Below, piece by piece: positions 34,603-43,628 of a stretch of DNA of 64,000 bases (positions are counted from its first letter, which is position 1; the number at the start of each line of letters is the position of its first letter). This DNA comes from Mesorhizobium ciceri biovar biserrulae WSM1271 (GTDB lineage: Bacteria > Pseudomonadota > Alphaproteobacteria > Rhizobiales > Rhizobiaceae), in NCBI RefSeq assembly GCF_000185905.1, contig NC_014923.1, forward strand, positions 5,231,501 to 5,295,500, in the 5' to 3' direction. Both the position numbers and the translations under genes were made by a program. The notes beneath the pieces are model-generated. The model was not told the DNA's origin. It made no database searches and saw nothing but the letters and a program-made list of their open reading frames with translations.

Positions 34603-35196
34603 TCAACCGGCGGCAGCGCCCCGGAACGAAACGATCAGCCCTTCGGCCATGCGCACGAACTGGGTGCTCGGACCTTCGGTACCCACGGTCTGCACGCTGA
34701 CACGCGCGCCCTCGAACAGCAGCGACAGCGTATCGGCGAGCAGTTCGGCCTGACCAATGCCGGCATCCCGACATAGCGTCACAAGGCGCGCGCGCTGGGC
34801 TTCCTTGAGCTCCTTGATCACCAGCCTGGCCGGATGGTCCGGCTCGGTCAGCTCAGCGGCGGCGTTGGCCATGTCGCAGCCGCGGCCGTCCGCATTGAGC
34901 ATGGCAGCCGCCTTGCGAACCCAGGCATGCAGCTGGGCAAGCTTGTCACCAGGGAATTCGGCCTCGAATGCTTCCCACATAGCGCCGGCCTTGGCCGCAT
35001 TGGCGCGCAGGCATTCGACGATCAGTTCGTCCTTGGATTCGAAGTGACGATAGAGCGTCATCTTGTTCGTGCCGGCAGCTTCGGTGATGGCGTCGACGCC
35101 GACGCCCTTGATGCCATGCTTGTGGAACATGTCGCGTGCCGTCTCCAGGATCCGATCCCGGGGACGAGAGCGCTCCACGATGCCGTCTGCCATCAT
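34603..35196 (-). CDS. TetR-family transcriptional regulator
   Basis: A 197-residue regulator with N-terminal HTH (about 10-60: RDRILETARDMFHKHGIKGV, GVDAITEAAGTNKMTLYRHFESKDEL) and an all-helical ligand domain. AAAGGAGATC precedes two adjacent in-frame ATGs (35196 and 35193); the second has the better spacing. It diverges from the small gene and RND efflux genes, with a dense set of inverted half-sites (35242-35288) between them, so it probably represses the pump and itself. Confidence 0.9.
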   Translation of the reverse strand: MMADGIVERSRPRDRILETARDMFHKHGIKGVGVDAITEAAGTNKMTLYRHFESKDELIVECLRANAAKAGAMWEAFEAEFPGDKLAQLHAWVRKAAAMLNADGRGCDMANAAAELTEPDHPARLVIKELKEAQRARLVTLCRDAGIGQAELLADTLSLLFEGARVSVQTVGTEGPSTQFVRMAEGLIVSFRGAAAG

Positions 35197-35241
35197 GATC
35201 TCCTTTCGTTTCCAAAAAACCCTCGGCCACCTCTTGACTAG

Positions 35242-35288
35242 GGTGTTACCGGTCTGTAACTTCCAGAATGTTACTTACTGGTAACACC
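35242..35288. promoter_or_regulatory. Nested inverted repeats between TetR and efflux genes, candidate operator
   Basis: Outer arms GGTGTTACC (35242-35250) and GGTAACACC (35280-35288), and inner arms GTAAC (35256-35260) and GTTAC (35269-35273), form a four-half-site symmetric array. A candidate plus-strand promoter overlaps it (TTGACT at 35234-35239, TAACTT 17 bp later), so a bound TetR dimer pair would block it. Confidence 0.65.
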
Positions 35289-35434
35289 TATATCGTCCAC
35301 CGTCAATAACAAGGCCGTGAACGGCCCTGCCAGACGAGAGGGGCGAGAAACTGCCAATCATGCGGCCTCGGCCGGTGAAGAGATGAAAACGGTTCGCGAG
35401 CACGGGCTGCGAATCGACAGACAAGGAGCCGGCC

Positions 35435-35689
35435 ATGCCACAGCGCCGCGATCTTACCATAGATGAAGCCGTCCGGGATCCGATGATCCGGCTGGTCATG
35501 AAAGCCGATGGCGTCGACCCGCGCGCCTTCGAGACGATGTTGCGCTCGCTCGCCGATACGCAGCGTGGCGAGGTGCGGTTGCTGCGTTCGCGGGACGACC
35601 TCGGTGACAAGCGCGGCCAAAGGCTGTCCAGGGTTGCCAGCGCCTTCGGGCGGGCAACAGCAGCCGGAGAGGCGTGCGTGTCGTGGTAA
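35435..35689 (+). CDS. Small hypothetical protein upstream of the RND permease
   Basis: An 84-residue, mostly helical soluble protein (MPQRRDLTIDEAVRDPMIRL, then MKADGVDPRAFETMLRSLA). AGGAG stands 6 bases before the ATG, supporting a real start. It overlaps the start of the RND permease gene by up to 16 bp (GTG 35674), implying coupling. The family is unknown to me. Confidence 0.65.
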   Translation: MPQRRDLTIDEAVRDPMIRLVMKADGVDPRAFETMLRSLADTQRGEVRLLRSRDDLGDKRGQRLSRVASAFGRATAAGEACVSW

Positions 35690-38600
35690 ACTTTTTCATT
35701 CACCGTCCGATCTTCGCCTCGGCGATCGCCATCATCATGGTGCTCGCCGGGTCGATTTGTTATTTCCTGCTGCCCGTCTCGCAGTTTCCCGACATCACGC
35801 CGCCGCAGGTCGTGGTCAGCGCCCATTATCCGGGCGCCAGCGCACAAGTGGTGGCCGACACGGTGACGACGCCGCTGGAGCAGCAGATCAACGGCGTGCA
35901 GGGCATGACCTACATGTCGTCGACGAGTTCCAATGACGGCTCCTCGACCATCACCATCACCTTCGATGTCGGCTATTCGCTGAGCACCGCCGCCGTCGAC
36001 GTGCAGAACCGCGTCTCGCAGGCCGCCTCGTCGCTGCCGGCGATCGTCAACCAGGGCGGCGTGACGATCAAGAAGCAGAATCCGAATTTCGTCCTCATCG
36101 TCAACCTGACTTCGCCCGACAGTTCGGTCGATCCGGTGGCGCTGAGCAATCTTGCCTATCTGCAGGTGGTCGACCCGCTGAAGCGGCTGCCCGGCGTCGG
36201 CGATGTGCAGATCTTCGGCGAGCGGCGCTATTCGATGCGCGTCTGGCTCGATCCCGACAAGCTCGCCAATCTCGGCATCACCGCCGTCGATGTGCAAAAC
36301 GCCATCGCCGAGCAGAACGTCCAGGTGGCGGCCGGCAAGATCGGCCAGTCGCCGGCACCCGCGGGCACTGCCTTCGAAATGCAGGTCAACGCCGTCGGCC
36401 GCTTGAGCGATCCCAAGGAATTCGGCGACATCGTCGTGCGCGCCAACACCGATACCGGCTCGCTGGTCAGGCTGCGCGACGTCGCCCGCATCGAACTCGG
36501 CGCGCTGCAATATTCGTCGTCTGCCTTCTTCGGTAAAGACCCGACCGTGGTGCTTGCCGTTTACCAGATGCCCGGCTCCAACGCGCTCGATCTGCAGCAG
36601 CGCGTCAAGGACAAGATGCAGGAGCTGTCGGGCCGTTTCCCGAAGGGCGTGTCCTATGCGATGCACTACGACACCACCCGCTTCGTCTCGGCGTCGATGC
36701 ATGACGTGCTGATCACGCTCGGCGAAGCGCTGGTGCTGGTCGTCGCTGTGGTGTTCCTCTTCCTGCAAAGCTGGCGCACGACGATCATCCCGACCATCGC
36801 CATTCCGGTGTCGCTGGTGGCGACGCTGGTCGTCATGGAGATGCTCGGCTTCTCGCTCAACATGCTGTCCCTGCTCGGCATGGTGCTGGCGATCGGCCTC
36901 GTCGTCGACGACGCCATCGTCGTGGTCGAGAATGTCGAACGACAGCTGGAGGCCGGGCTCAAACCGCTTGCGGCGACCAAGGCCGCAATGACCGAGGTCA
37001 CCGGCCCGATCATCGCCACCACCGCGGTGCTGATGGCGGTGTTCGTGCCGGTCGCCTTCATTCCCGGCGTCTCCGGCAAGCTCTACAACCAGTTCGCACT
37101 GACGGTGGCGATCTCCGTCGGCATCTCCGCCTTCAACTCGCTGACGCTGAGCCCCGCGCTCAGTGCCGCCTTCCTGCGGCATCGCGGCGAAACGCAGTTC
37201 GTCCCGTTCCGCTGGTTCAACACCGGCTTCGACAGGCTGTCGCACGCCTATGCCAATGGTGTGCGCATCCTCATCCGCTTGCGCTGGATCATGCTCGGTC
37301 TGTTCGCGGCGGGGCTGGTCGCCACCTACTTCGTCTGGCAGCGGCTGCCCTCGACCTTCCTTCCGGTCGAGGACCAGGGCTATTTCTTCGTCGTCATCCA
37401 GTTGCCCGACGGCGCGTCGCTGGAACGCACCGACGCGGTGGCGCAGAAGGCGCGTGACATCCTGCAGGCGACGCCCGGCGTCGACATCGTCGGCTCGATC
37501 AGCGGCCTGAACTTCCTGACCAGTGCCGCGCAATCGAATTCGGCGGTCGAATTCGCCATCCTGAAGCCATGGGAGGAGCGGGGCCCCGACCAGAGCGCGT
37601 CGAAGCTCGTCGCCGATGTGCGCGGCAAGCTGATGCAGATCCCGGAGGCCTTTGCGCTGAGCTTCGATCCGCCGTCGATCCCCGGTATCGGCACGACGGG
37701 CGGCTTCGAGTTCGTCGTCGAGGATCTGACCGGCCGCGGCAGTTCAGCCCTCAACGATGCGACGCAAGCCGTGATCGCCGAGGCGCGCAAGCAGCCGGAA
37801 ATCAACCCGCAGCAGCTGTTCTCGCCGTTTTCGACCTCGACGCCACAGTTCAACTACGACCTCGACCGCAGCAAGGCCAAACTGCTCGGCCTCAACCTGC
37901 CTGACGTCTTCAACACGCTACAGATCTATCTCGGCTCGCTCTACGTCAACGACTTCAACCTGTTTGGCCGCACCTTCCGGGTGACCATCCAGGCCGACAA
38001 GGATGCACGTGCAGGTGCCGCCGACATTTCGCGGCTCTATGTGCGCAATGCCTCCGGCGGCATGGTGCCGCTCTCGACGCTGGGCAAACTCGTGCCCTTC
38101 GTCGGCCCGGAGACCGTGCCGCACTACAACAACAATGCCTCGGCCTCGATCAATGGCGGCGCCGCACCGGGCTTTTCCTCCGGCCAGGCGGTTGCCGCCA
38201 TGGAACGGGCCGCTGCAACCGCGCTGCCAAGGGATTTCGGTTTCGAATGGACCGGCATCACCTTCCAGGAGCTCAAGGCAGGATCGATCGCGTCCGTCGT
38301 CTTCGGCCTCGCCATTGTCTTCGTCTTCCTGATCCTGGCGATGCAGTATGAGAGCTGGGCGATGCCGTTCATGGTGCTGTTGGCGGTGCCACTGGCCCTG
38401 TTCGGCGCCTTCGCAGCGTTGTTGCTGCGTGGCATGCAGATCGACGTCTACTCGCAGATCGGCTTCGTCATGCTGATCGGCCTGGCGGCCAAGAATGCGA
38501 TCCTGATCGTCGAATTCGCAAGGCGACGGCGCGAGGAAGGCCTCAGCATCGTCGACGCGGCGATGGAGGCGGCACGGCTCAGGCTGCGGCCGATCCTGAT

Positions 38601-38859
38601 GACGGCCTTCGCCTTCATCCTCGGCGTGCTGCCGCTGATGTTTGCGACCGGCGCCGGTGCGGCAAGCCGGCAGTCGATCGGCACCACCGTGTTCGGCGGC
38701 ATGGTCGCGGCGACCATCCTGTCGCTGGTGTTCGTGCCGGTGTTCTACGCGGTCATCGAACAGCTGCGTGAACGCCGCGGCAAAGACGAGCCCACCTCTC
38801 AAGACAATGAACCAACTGCTGAGCACGCTTTACCGCCCCTGGCGGAAGCGGCCGAATAA
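35674..38859 (+). CDS. RND-family multidrug efflux permease
   Basis: A 1061-residue HAE1-type pump: N-terminal membrane helix VVNFFIHRPIFASAIAIIMVLAG, large periplasmic loops, and the paired membrane halves. The proton relay is visible as GLVVDDAIVVVENV (two Asp) in the first half and AAKNAILIVEFARR (Lys) in the second. Twelve membrane segments are inferred. It exports drugs or other toxic compounds when joined to an adaptor and an outer-membrane channel. GTG 35674 or GTG 35683 may be the start. The adaptor gene follows, the reverse of the usual adaptor-first order; no TolC-like gene is in the window. Confidence 0.93.
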   Translation: MRVVVNFFIHRPIFASAIAIIMVLAGSICYFLLPVSQFPDITPPQVVVSAHYPGASAQVVADTVTTPLEQQINGVQGMTYMSSTSSNDGSSTITITFDVGYSLSTAAVDVQNRVSQAASSLPAIVNQGGVTIKKQNPNFVLIVNLTSPDSSVDPVALSNLAYLQVVDPLKRLPGVGDVQIFGERRYSMRVWLDPDKLANLGITAVDVQNAIAEQNVQVAAGKIGQSPAPAGTAFEMQVNAVGRLSDPKEFGDIVVRANTDTGSLVRLRDVARIELGALQYSSSAFFGKDPTVVLAVYQMPGSNALDLQQRVKDKMQELSGRFPKGVSYAMHYDTTRFVSASMHDVLITLGEALVLVVAVVFLFLQSWRTTIIPTIAIPVSLVATLVVMEMLGFSLNMLSLLGMVLAIGLVVDDAIVVVENVERQLEAGLKPLAATKAAMTEVTGPIIATTAVLMAVFVPVAFIPGVSGKLYNQFALTVAISVGISAFNSLTLSPALSAAFLRHRGETQFVPFRWFNTGFDRLSHAYANGVRILIRLRWIMLGLFAAGLVATYFVWQRLPSTFLPVEDQGYFFVVIQLPDGASLERTDAVAQKARDILQATPGVDIVGSISGLNFLTSAAQSNSAVEFAILKPWEERGPDQSASKLVADVRGKLMQIPEAFALSFDPPSIPGIGTTGGFEFVVEDLTGRGSSALNDATQAVIAEARKQPEINPQQLFSPFSTSTPQFNYDLDRSKAKLLGLNLPDVFNTLQIYLGSLYVNDFNLFGRTFRVTIQADKDARAGAADISRLYVRNASGGMVPLSTLGKLVPFVGPETVPHYNNNASASINGGAAPGFSSGQAVAAMERAAATALPRDFGFEWTGITFQELKAGSIASVVFGLAIVFVFLILAMQYESWAMPFMVLLAVPLALFGAFAALLLRGMQIDVYSQIGFVMLIGLAAKNAILIVEFARRRREEGLSIVDAAMEAARLRLRPILMTAFAFILGVLPLMFATGAGAASRQSIGTTVFGGMVAATILSLVFVPVFYAVIEQLRERRGKDEPTSQDNEPTAEHALPPLAEAAE

Positions 38860-38874
38860 GATTGGAGACTGATC

Positions 38875-40026
38875 ATGCGTAAATGGAAAATCGCGTTGGG
38901 AACGGCTGTCGCGCTGGGTGCGATCTCGGTGGCCAGCGTCCACCTGCTCGATATGGGCAATCTCAGCCTCAATGCCGGCACGGCAGGTGCGGCGCCCGCC
39001 CCGGCGGCGTTCGTCATGCCGGTGCCGGTGGTCAGTGTCGTCAAGAAGACGATCCCGATCTACCTCGACTATGCCGCGCGGACAGAGCCGATCCGCAGCA
39101 TCACCTTACAGGCGAGGATTCCCGGCTATCTGCAGGAGCAGACCGCAGCCGACGGCGTCGACGTCCGGCAAGGCGATCTTCTCTACAAGATCTCGCCTGA
39201 CGACTTCCAGGCGGCGCTCGACCAGGCCAAGGCCCAGGTGCAGCGCGACACGGCGACGCTCGACTATGCCCGCTCGAATCTTGGTCGCGGCACCGAGCTC
39301 GCCAAGAGCGGCTACCTCGCCAAGGACGGCTTCGACCAGCGCACCAGCACCTTGCGCGAAGCGCAGGCATCGCTGGCGCTGAACCAGGCGGCGGTCCGCA
39401 CGGCAGAGCTCAATCTGAGCTACGCTGAAATCCGGGCGCCGTTTGCCGGGCGCCTTGGCCGCAACCAGGCCTCGGTCGGAACGCTGGTCAGCGTCGCCGG
39501 CACCGTGCTCAACACGCTGGTGCAGCTCGACCCGATCTACGTCACCTTCAACCCGAGCGAGACGGATCTGACCGAGATCGAGCAAGCCCGTGCGAACGGC
39601 CCGATCGAAGTGGATGTCCTGCTCCCCGGCCAGACCGAGGCAAGCCAGAAGGGCGAGCTTACCTTCATCGACAATTCGGTCGACCGCTCGACCGGCACGA
39701 TCACGGCGCGCGCGACGATCGGCAATGGCAAGTTTACGCTGCTGCCGGGCCAGTATGTCCGTGTCCGGCTGCATGTGAGAGAGCAAGCCGATGCGCTGAT
39801 GGTGCCCCAGACGGCGCTGGGCTCAAGCCAGCTCGGCAAATATCTCTATGTCGTCGGCAAGGGCAACACGGTCGACCAGCGGCTGGTTTCGCTCGGACCG
39901 ACGAGCGGCGATCAGGTCGCCATCCTCAGCGGCGTCGCCGAGGGCGACCAGGTGATTACGGGCAATCTGCAGAAGATCGGCCCCGGAGCGCCCGTATCGC
40001 CGATACCGGAAAAGCCGGCCACCTGA
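38875..40026 (+). CDS. RND efflux periplasmic adaptor subunit
   Basis: A 383-residue membrane fusion protein with an N-terminal signal anchor (KWKIALGTAVALGAISVASV) and no lipobox cysteine, unlike many AcrA-type adaptors. It has the paired biotinyl-lipoyl-like motifs (LQARIPGYL and AEIRAPFAGRLG), a central helical hairpin (about 100-175) and beta-barrel/MP domains. It joins the permease to an outer membrane channel. It follows the permease by 15 bp. Confidence 0.92.
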   Translation: MRKWKIALGTAVALGAISVASVHLLDMGNLSLNAGTAGAAPAPAAFVMPVPVVSVVKKTIPIYLDYAARTEPIRSITLQARIPGYLQEQTAADGVDVRQGDLLYKISPDDFQAALDQAKAQVQRDTATLDYARSNLGRGTELAKSGYLAKDGFDQRTSTLREAQASLALNQAAVRTAELNLSYAEIRAPFAGRLGRNQASVGTLVSVAGTVLNTLVQLDPIYVTFNPSETDLTEIEQARANGPIEVDVLLPGQTEASQKGELTFIDNSVDRSTGTITARATIGNGKFTLLPGQYVRVRLHVREQADALMVPQTALGSSQLGKYLYVVGKGNTVDQRLVSLGPTSGDQVAILSGVAEGDQVITGNLQKIGPGAPVSPIPEKPAT

Positions 40027-40048
40027 ACACCCCCGTCAGGATCCGGCT

Positions 40049-40475
40049 TCAGCGCGGCGCCCCGGCCTTCCCACAGGTCGCGGGCGCCGCTCGACTGAGC
40101 AGTTCCACCAGGCCGGCAACATCGGCCCGGTCGGCCTTGGCCGGCGGCATGAATGCACAATAGGGGTGCCCGAGGCGCACCGAGACGGAGGAGAGCGCAA
40201 TCAGCCGACCGGCCTCCAGATCGGCGCGCGCCATGACCCACTGGCCAAGCGCGATGCCCAGGCCGAGCCTTGCCGAGGCGATCGGCGTCGGTGAGCGCGA
40301 TGCGGTTGCCGCTGCGCACGAACAGCTGCTTGCCGAACCAGGTTTCGAGATTGCGTATCTGCTGGCTGACCGCTGCAGAGGACACGCCGAGTTCAGAGGC
40401 GGCCAGAGTGAAGCTGCCGGCACGGGCGGCAACTTCAAAAGTCTTGATCGCATTCAGCGGCGGCAACCGTTCCAC
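40049..40475 (-). pseudogene. LysR-family regulator pseudogene with internal deletion
   Basis: From 40475 downward, an intact HTH is read (MERLPPLNAIKTFEVAARAG, SAAVSQQIRNLETWFGKQLF) to about residue 64. The frame then changes. From about 40290 to 40049 a second frame gives the typical GcvA-like C-terminal end (ALGQWVMARADLEAGRLIAL, then HPYCAF, then the tail). The two parts together are about 140 residues instead of about 300, so a deletion of roughly 450 bp with a frameshift has removed the middle of the inducer domain. It lies between the RND adaptor and the GntR gene. Confidence 0.8.
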
Positions 40476-40556
40476 AGCGGCCCCATATGACTCGCCAGAG
40501 GGAATTTCGAAACGGTCTCAGCAGCGTTGGCCAATCAATTGAGATACCCTCTTGTT

Positions 40557-40572
40557 AGATTGTCGACAATCT
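40557..40572. promoter_or_regulatory. Perfect 16-bp palindrome, candidate GntR operator
   Basis: AGATTGTCGACAATCT is a perfect palindrome lying 36-51 bp upstream of the gntR start at 40608. FadR-type GntR regulators bind palindromes with a TTGT..ACAA core of this length, so autoregulation of the gntR-enolase operon is likely. Confidence 0.7.
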
Positions 40573-40607
40573 GCTTGTCTTGCTTTCGGTTTCCTGGGAG
40601 TGGCCGA

Positions 40608-41300
40608 ATGGCGAAAGCGGATTTCAGTCCGATCGCGGACACGACGCGACGCGCCGAGATCGTTGCGCTGTTGCGGCGCGCGATCCTGACCGGGCAGCTC
40701 GCACCCGGCCAGAAGCTCAACGAACTGCGGATTTCCGAACAGATGCGGGTCAGCCGCGCGCCGCTGCGCGAGGCGATGCGCGAGCTGGTCCAGGAAGGCA
40801 TCCTGACCAGCATCCCCTATGCCGGCACCTTCGTCATCGAGGTCACAGCCAAGGACATCGACGATGCCTATTCGTTCAACAAGGTGATGGACGAGCTGGC
40901 CATCGAGCGGGCGTGGCCGCTGCGTGACCAGCGCTTCTTCGACGAGCTCGACCGGCGCCACGAAGCCGTGAAGCAGGCGACCCGCGCATTGGACACGACA
41001 CGCCAGATCGAAACCGCGCTGCAACTGCATGGCCTGATCTACGAATGGGCCGACAATTCGGTGCTGCTGGAAACCTGGCAGCGGCTGACCAGCCGGCTGC
41101 AGATGTATTTCGCGCTCCACCAGCATGCCCGCAACGAGCCGGTGCCGGCCGAAGACGTTCACGAAACCTATGTGCGGTTGCTGAAGGGCAAGGACATGCG
41201 TGCGGCCCAGTGCCATGCCAGGGAGCATATCGATCTCGACTTCGAGGAGTTGCTTGCCTACGCCCGCGGCCTCGAACAACGCCCATCGAGGGGCGCCTGA
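40608..41300 (+). CDS. GntR-family regulator, FCD (FadR-like) type
   Basis: A 230-residue protein with the N-terminal winged HTH (about 15-75: ALLRRAILTGQLAPGQKLNE, then VSRAPLREAMRELVQEGIL) and a C-terminal FCD helical domain (about 85-215) with metal-site histidines (RHEAVKQ, LHGLIYE, HETYVRLL, CHAREH). FCD regulators usually respond to organic acids or sugar acids. It heads a cluster of two enolase-superfamily genes and an importer, so these are likely targets. GGGAG lies upstream of ATG 40608. Confidence 0.92.
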   Translation: MAKADFSPIADTTRRAEIVALLRRAILTGQLAPGQKLNELRISEQMRVSRAPLREAMRELVQEGILTSIPYAGTFVIEVTAKDIDDAYSFNKVMDELAIERAWPLRDQRFFDELDRRHEAVKQATRALDTTRQIETALQLHGLIYEWADNSVLLETWQRLTSRLQMYFALHQHARNEPVPAEDVHETYVRLLKGKDMRAAQCHAREHIDLDFEELLAYARGLEQRPSRGA

Positions 41301-41335
41301 CCCGTTCCCAACACCACAGACAGCGGACAAGACAC

Positions 41336-42442
41336 GTGCAGATCGAGACCATCAAGGCCTACCACGTCATGCAGCCCTTCGTTGACGGGCCATACCGCAT
41401 GTCGAAGGGGCGCGAGGCCGACGCCTTCGACGCCGTGATCGTGTCCATGACATCAGACAGCGGCATCACCGGCTGGGGCGAGATGGCGCCGCTCGGCAAT
41501 TTTTACTCAGCCGCCTTCCCCGCCGGCGTTCGCGCCGGCGTGGTCGAGATCGCGCCGCATCTGATCGGCCGCGATCCGCGCGGGCTGGCCAGCATCGGGC
41601 GGCTGATGGACACGATGTTCAAGGGCCATCCCTACATCAAGTCGGCGCTCGACATGGCCTGCTGGGATCTGGCGGCGCGCGCAGCCGACGTGCCGCTGGT
41701 CACGCTGCTCGGCGGCAAGGAAAGCGACACCGCGGAACTCTACAAGGTCGTCACGCACGGGAGCGTCGACGCCATGGCCGCGCTGGCCAAGCGCATCGTC
41801 AAGGACGGCTTCCACCGGCTGCAGGTCAAGGTCGGCGGCAATGTCCATGACGACATCGAACGCGTCATCGCGGTTGCCTCCTCGGTGCCGAAAGGCACGG
41901 TCATCTTCTGCGACGCCAATGCCGGCTGGACGCCCTACCAGGCGCGCCAATTCGCCGATGCCACGCGCGCCATCGACTACACGTTCGAGCAGCCCTGCAC
42001 CACGATCGATGAAAACATGTCGGTGCGCCGCATGCTCGACAAGCCGATGGTGCTCGACGAATCCGTCACCTCGCTCGAGGCGATGCTGGAAATTCATCGC
42101 CTGGGCGCGGCCGACGGGCTGACGCTGAAGATCTCGCGCCTCGGCGGCGTGACGAAGACGCGCCAGATCCGCGACGTTGCCGTCGACCTCGGCTTCATGA
42201 TCACGGTCGAGGACACGGGCGGCGCCGAGATCGACACCGCGGCGATGGCGCATCTGTCGCTGTCGACGCCGGAAGAGCGCCGGCTGCACGCCATCGCCTT
42301 CCATGAATGGGTGACGGTGCGCACGGCATCGAACATGCCACCAGTCACCGGCAGCCGCATGGGCATTCCAGACGGGCCGGGTCTCGGCATAGACGTCGTT
42401 CCCGATCTGCTCGGCGCGCCGTTCTTCGAGGTCGGGCGCTGA
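41336..42442 (+). CDS. Mandelate racemase/muconate lactonizing enzyme-family protein 1 (MLE-like)
   Basis: A 368-residue enolase-superfamily enzyme. Visible catalytic residues: Lys165 in QVKVGG (Gln163-x-Lys165 instead of Lys-x-Lys), Asp193 in CDANAGW, Glu218 in FEQPC, Asp241 in VLDESV and Lys265 in LKISRLGG. The second lysine on the opposite face is the muconate lactonizing/epimerase-type pattern, and the Gln-x-Lys form is seen in cis-3-hydroxy-L-proline dehydratase-like members. It should abstract an alpha proton of a carboxylate; the substrate is unknown. It starts at GTG 41336 and is followed directly by the second enolase gene. Confidence 0.85.
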   Translation: MQIETIKAYHVMQPFVDGPYRMSKGREADAFDAVIVSMTSDSGITGWGEMAPLGNFYSAAFPAGVRAGVVEIAPHLIGRDPRGLASIGRLMDTMFKGHPYIKSALDMACWDLAARAADVPLVTLLGGKESDTAELYKVVTHGSVDAMAALAKRIVKDGFHRLQVKVGGNVHDDIERVIAVASSVPKGTVIFCDANAGWTPYQARQFADATRAIDYTFEQPCTTIDENMSVRRMLDKPMVLDESVTSLEAMLEIHRLGAADGLTLKISRLGGVTKTRQIRDVAVDLGFMITVEDTGGAEIDTAAMAHLSLSTPEERRLHAIAFHEWVTVRTASNMPPVTGSRMGIPDGPGLGIDVVPDLLGAPFFEVGR

Positions 42443-42443
42443 G

Positions 42444-43628
42444 ATGAAAATCCGCAGCATCAAAGCCACGCCGATCAATCTGCGCCTCGAAGCGCCCTAT
42501 GCCTGGGTGTTCGGCGAACTCGACGGATTTTCCCCGACCGTCGTCGAAGTCGAGACCGAGGATGGCCTGGTCGGCCTCGGCGAAGCGCCGACGCCAGCGG
42601 CGGCCGCGATCATCAACGATGTCCTGGCGCCGCGGCTGGTCGGGCGCGATGCCTTCGACATCGCCGGCGCCGAGCATGTCTGCCTGCCCTTTTGGACCGG
42701 CGTGCAGTCGATCAACGACCGCACACGCATCATGGCTTTCGGCGCCATCGAGATGGCTTTGTGGGACCTGCGCGGCAAGGCGTGGAACCAGCCGCTCTAC
42801 CAGTTGCTCGGCGGCGCCGTACGCAAGGATATCCCGTTCACCGACTATTTTTCGCTGCGCGGTGATGGGCCAAAGGTGAAGGGCGAGACGGCGCCCGAGG
42901 AAGTCGCCGACTATTGCGTCGAATTGCACGAGACGCATGGAACGACTTTCTTCGAAGGCAAGTTCTCGACCGAAGATCCGAAAATCTCGCTCAGGATGGT
43001 CGAGCTGATCCGCAGAAAACTCGGCGACGATGCGATGATCCGTATCGATTCCAACCAGGCGTATTCGCTCAGCACCGCGCGGCGGCTGGCGCGCCCGCTG
43101 GAAGAGTTGGGCGTGCGCAACTGGGAGGATCCGGTGGCGACCATCGAGGAGATGCGCGAGTTGCGGCGCCATTGCTCGATCCCGTTCTCGACCCACAACA
43201 TCGACATTGCGCGCGCCATGGAAACCAAAGTGCCGGACGCGTTCGTCGGCAACCCGACGACGCATGGCGGCATCGGCCGGCTGCTGCGCTTCGTCGGCGC
43301 CTGCGAGCATGCCGGGATCGATTTCTGGTGCTACAGCGGCGACAGCGGCATCGGCAGCGCCGCCTATCTGCATCTGTGCGCGGCACTCGGCTGGATCAGG
43401 GAGCCGAACCAGTCGCTGTTTCGCATGCTGCCGATGGATGTCACCGAGGAAGGACCGTTTTCGCCGAAGAACAATGTCGTGCGCGTTCCGGAAGGTCCCG
43501 GTCTCGGCGTCACCTTGTCGCGCGAAAACCTCGCTGCCTGTCACAGAGACTTTACCGAGAAAGGACCGTGCAACAAGTATCATGACCCGGCAAAGCCCGG
43601 AACCTATCGCCGTTTGCCGCTGAACTAG
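42444..43628 (+). CDS. Mandelate racemase/muconate lactonizing enzyme-family protein 2
   Basis: A 394-residue second, diverged enolase-superfamily enzyme. Visible residues: Lys173 in FEGKFST, Asp202 in RIDSNQAYS, Glu228 in NWEDPV, and a third acid or His region around STHNID (about 249-254). The ending TRY-like tail RENLAACHRDF and NKYHDPAKPG is typical of sugar-acid or 4-hydroxyproline-type members. The reaction is probably dehydration of a polyhydroxy acid. It begins one base after the previous stop. The pair of enolase enzymes suggests sequential or alternative substrates. Confidence 0.84.
   Translation: MKIRSIKATPINLRLEAPYAWVFGELDGFSPTVVEVETEDGLVGLGEAPTPAAAAIINDVLAPRLVGRDAFDIAGAEHVCLPFWTGVQSINDRTRIMAFGAIEMALWDLRGKAWNQPLYQLLGGAVRKDIPFTDYFSLRGDGPKVKGETAPEEVADYCVELHETHGTTFFEGKFSTEDPKISLRMVELIRRKLGDDAMIRIDSNQAYSLSTARRLARPLEELGVRNWEDPVATIEEMRELRRHCSIPFSTHNIDIARAMETKVPDAFVGNPTTHGGIGRLLRFVGACEHAGIDFWCYSGDSGIGSAAYLHLCAALGWIREPNQSLFRMLPMDVTEEGPFSPKNNVVRVPEGPGLGVTLSRENLAACHRDFTEKGPCNKYHDPAKPGTYRRLPLN

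Noticed and set aside
35275..37533. Very long open frame on the minus strand opposite the RND permease
   Set aside because: High-GC DNA gives long antisense frames; composition is Arg/His/Asp-rich with no family signature and no ribosome site.
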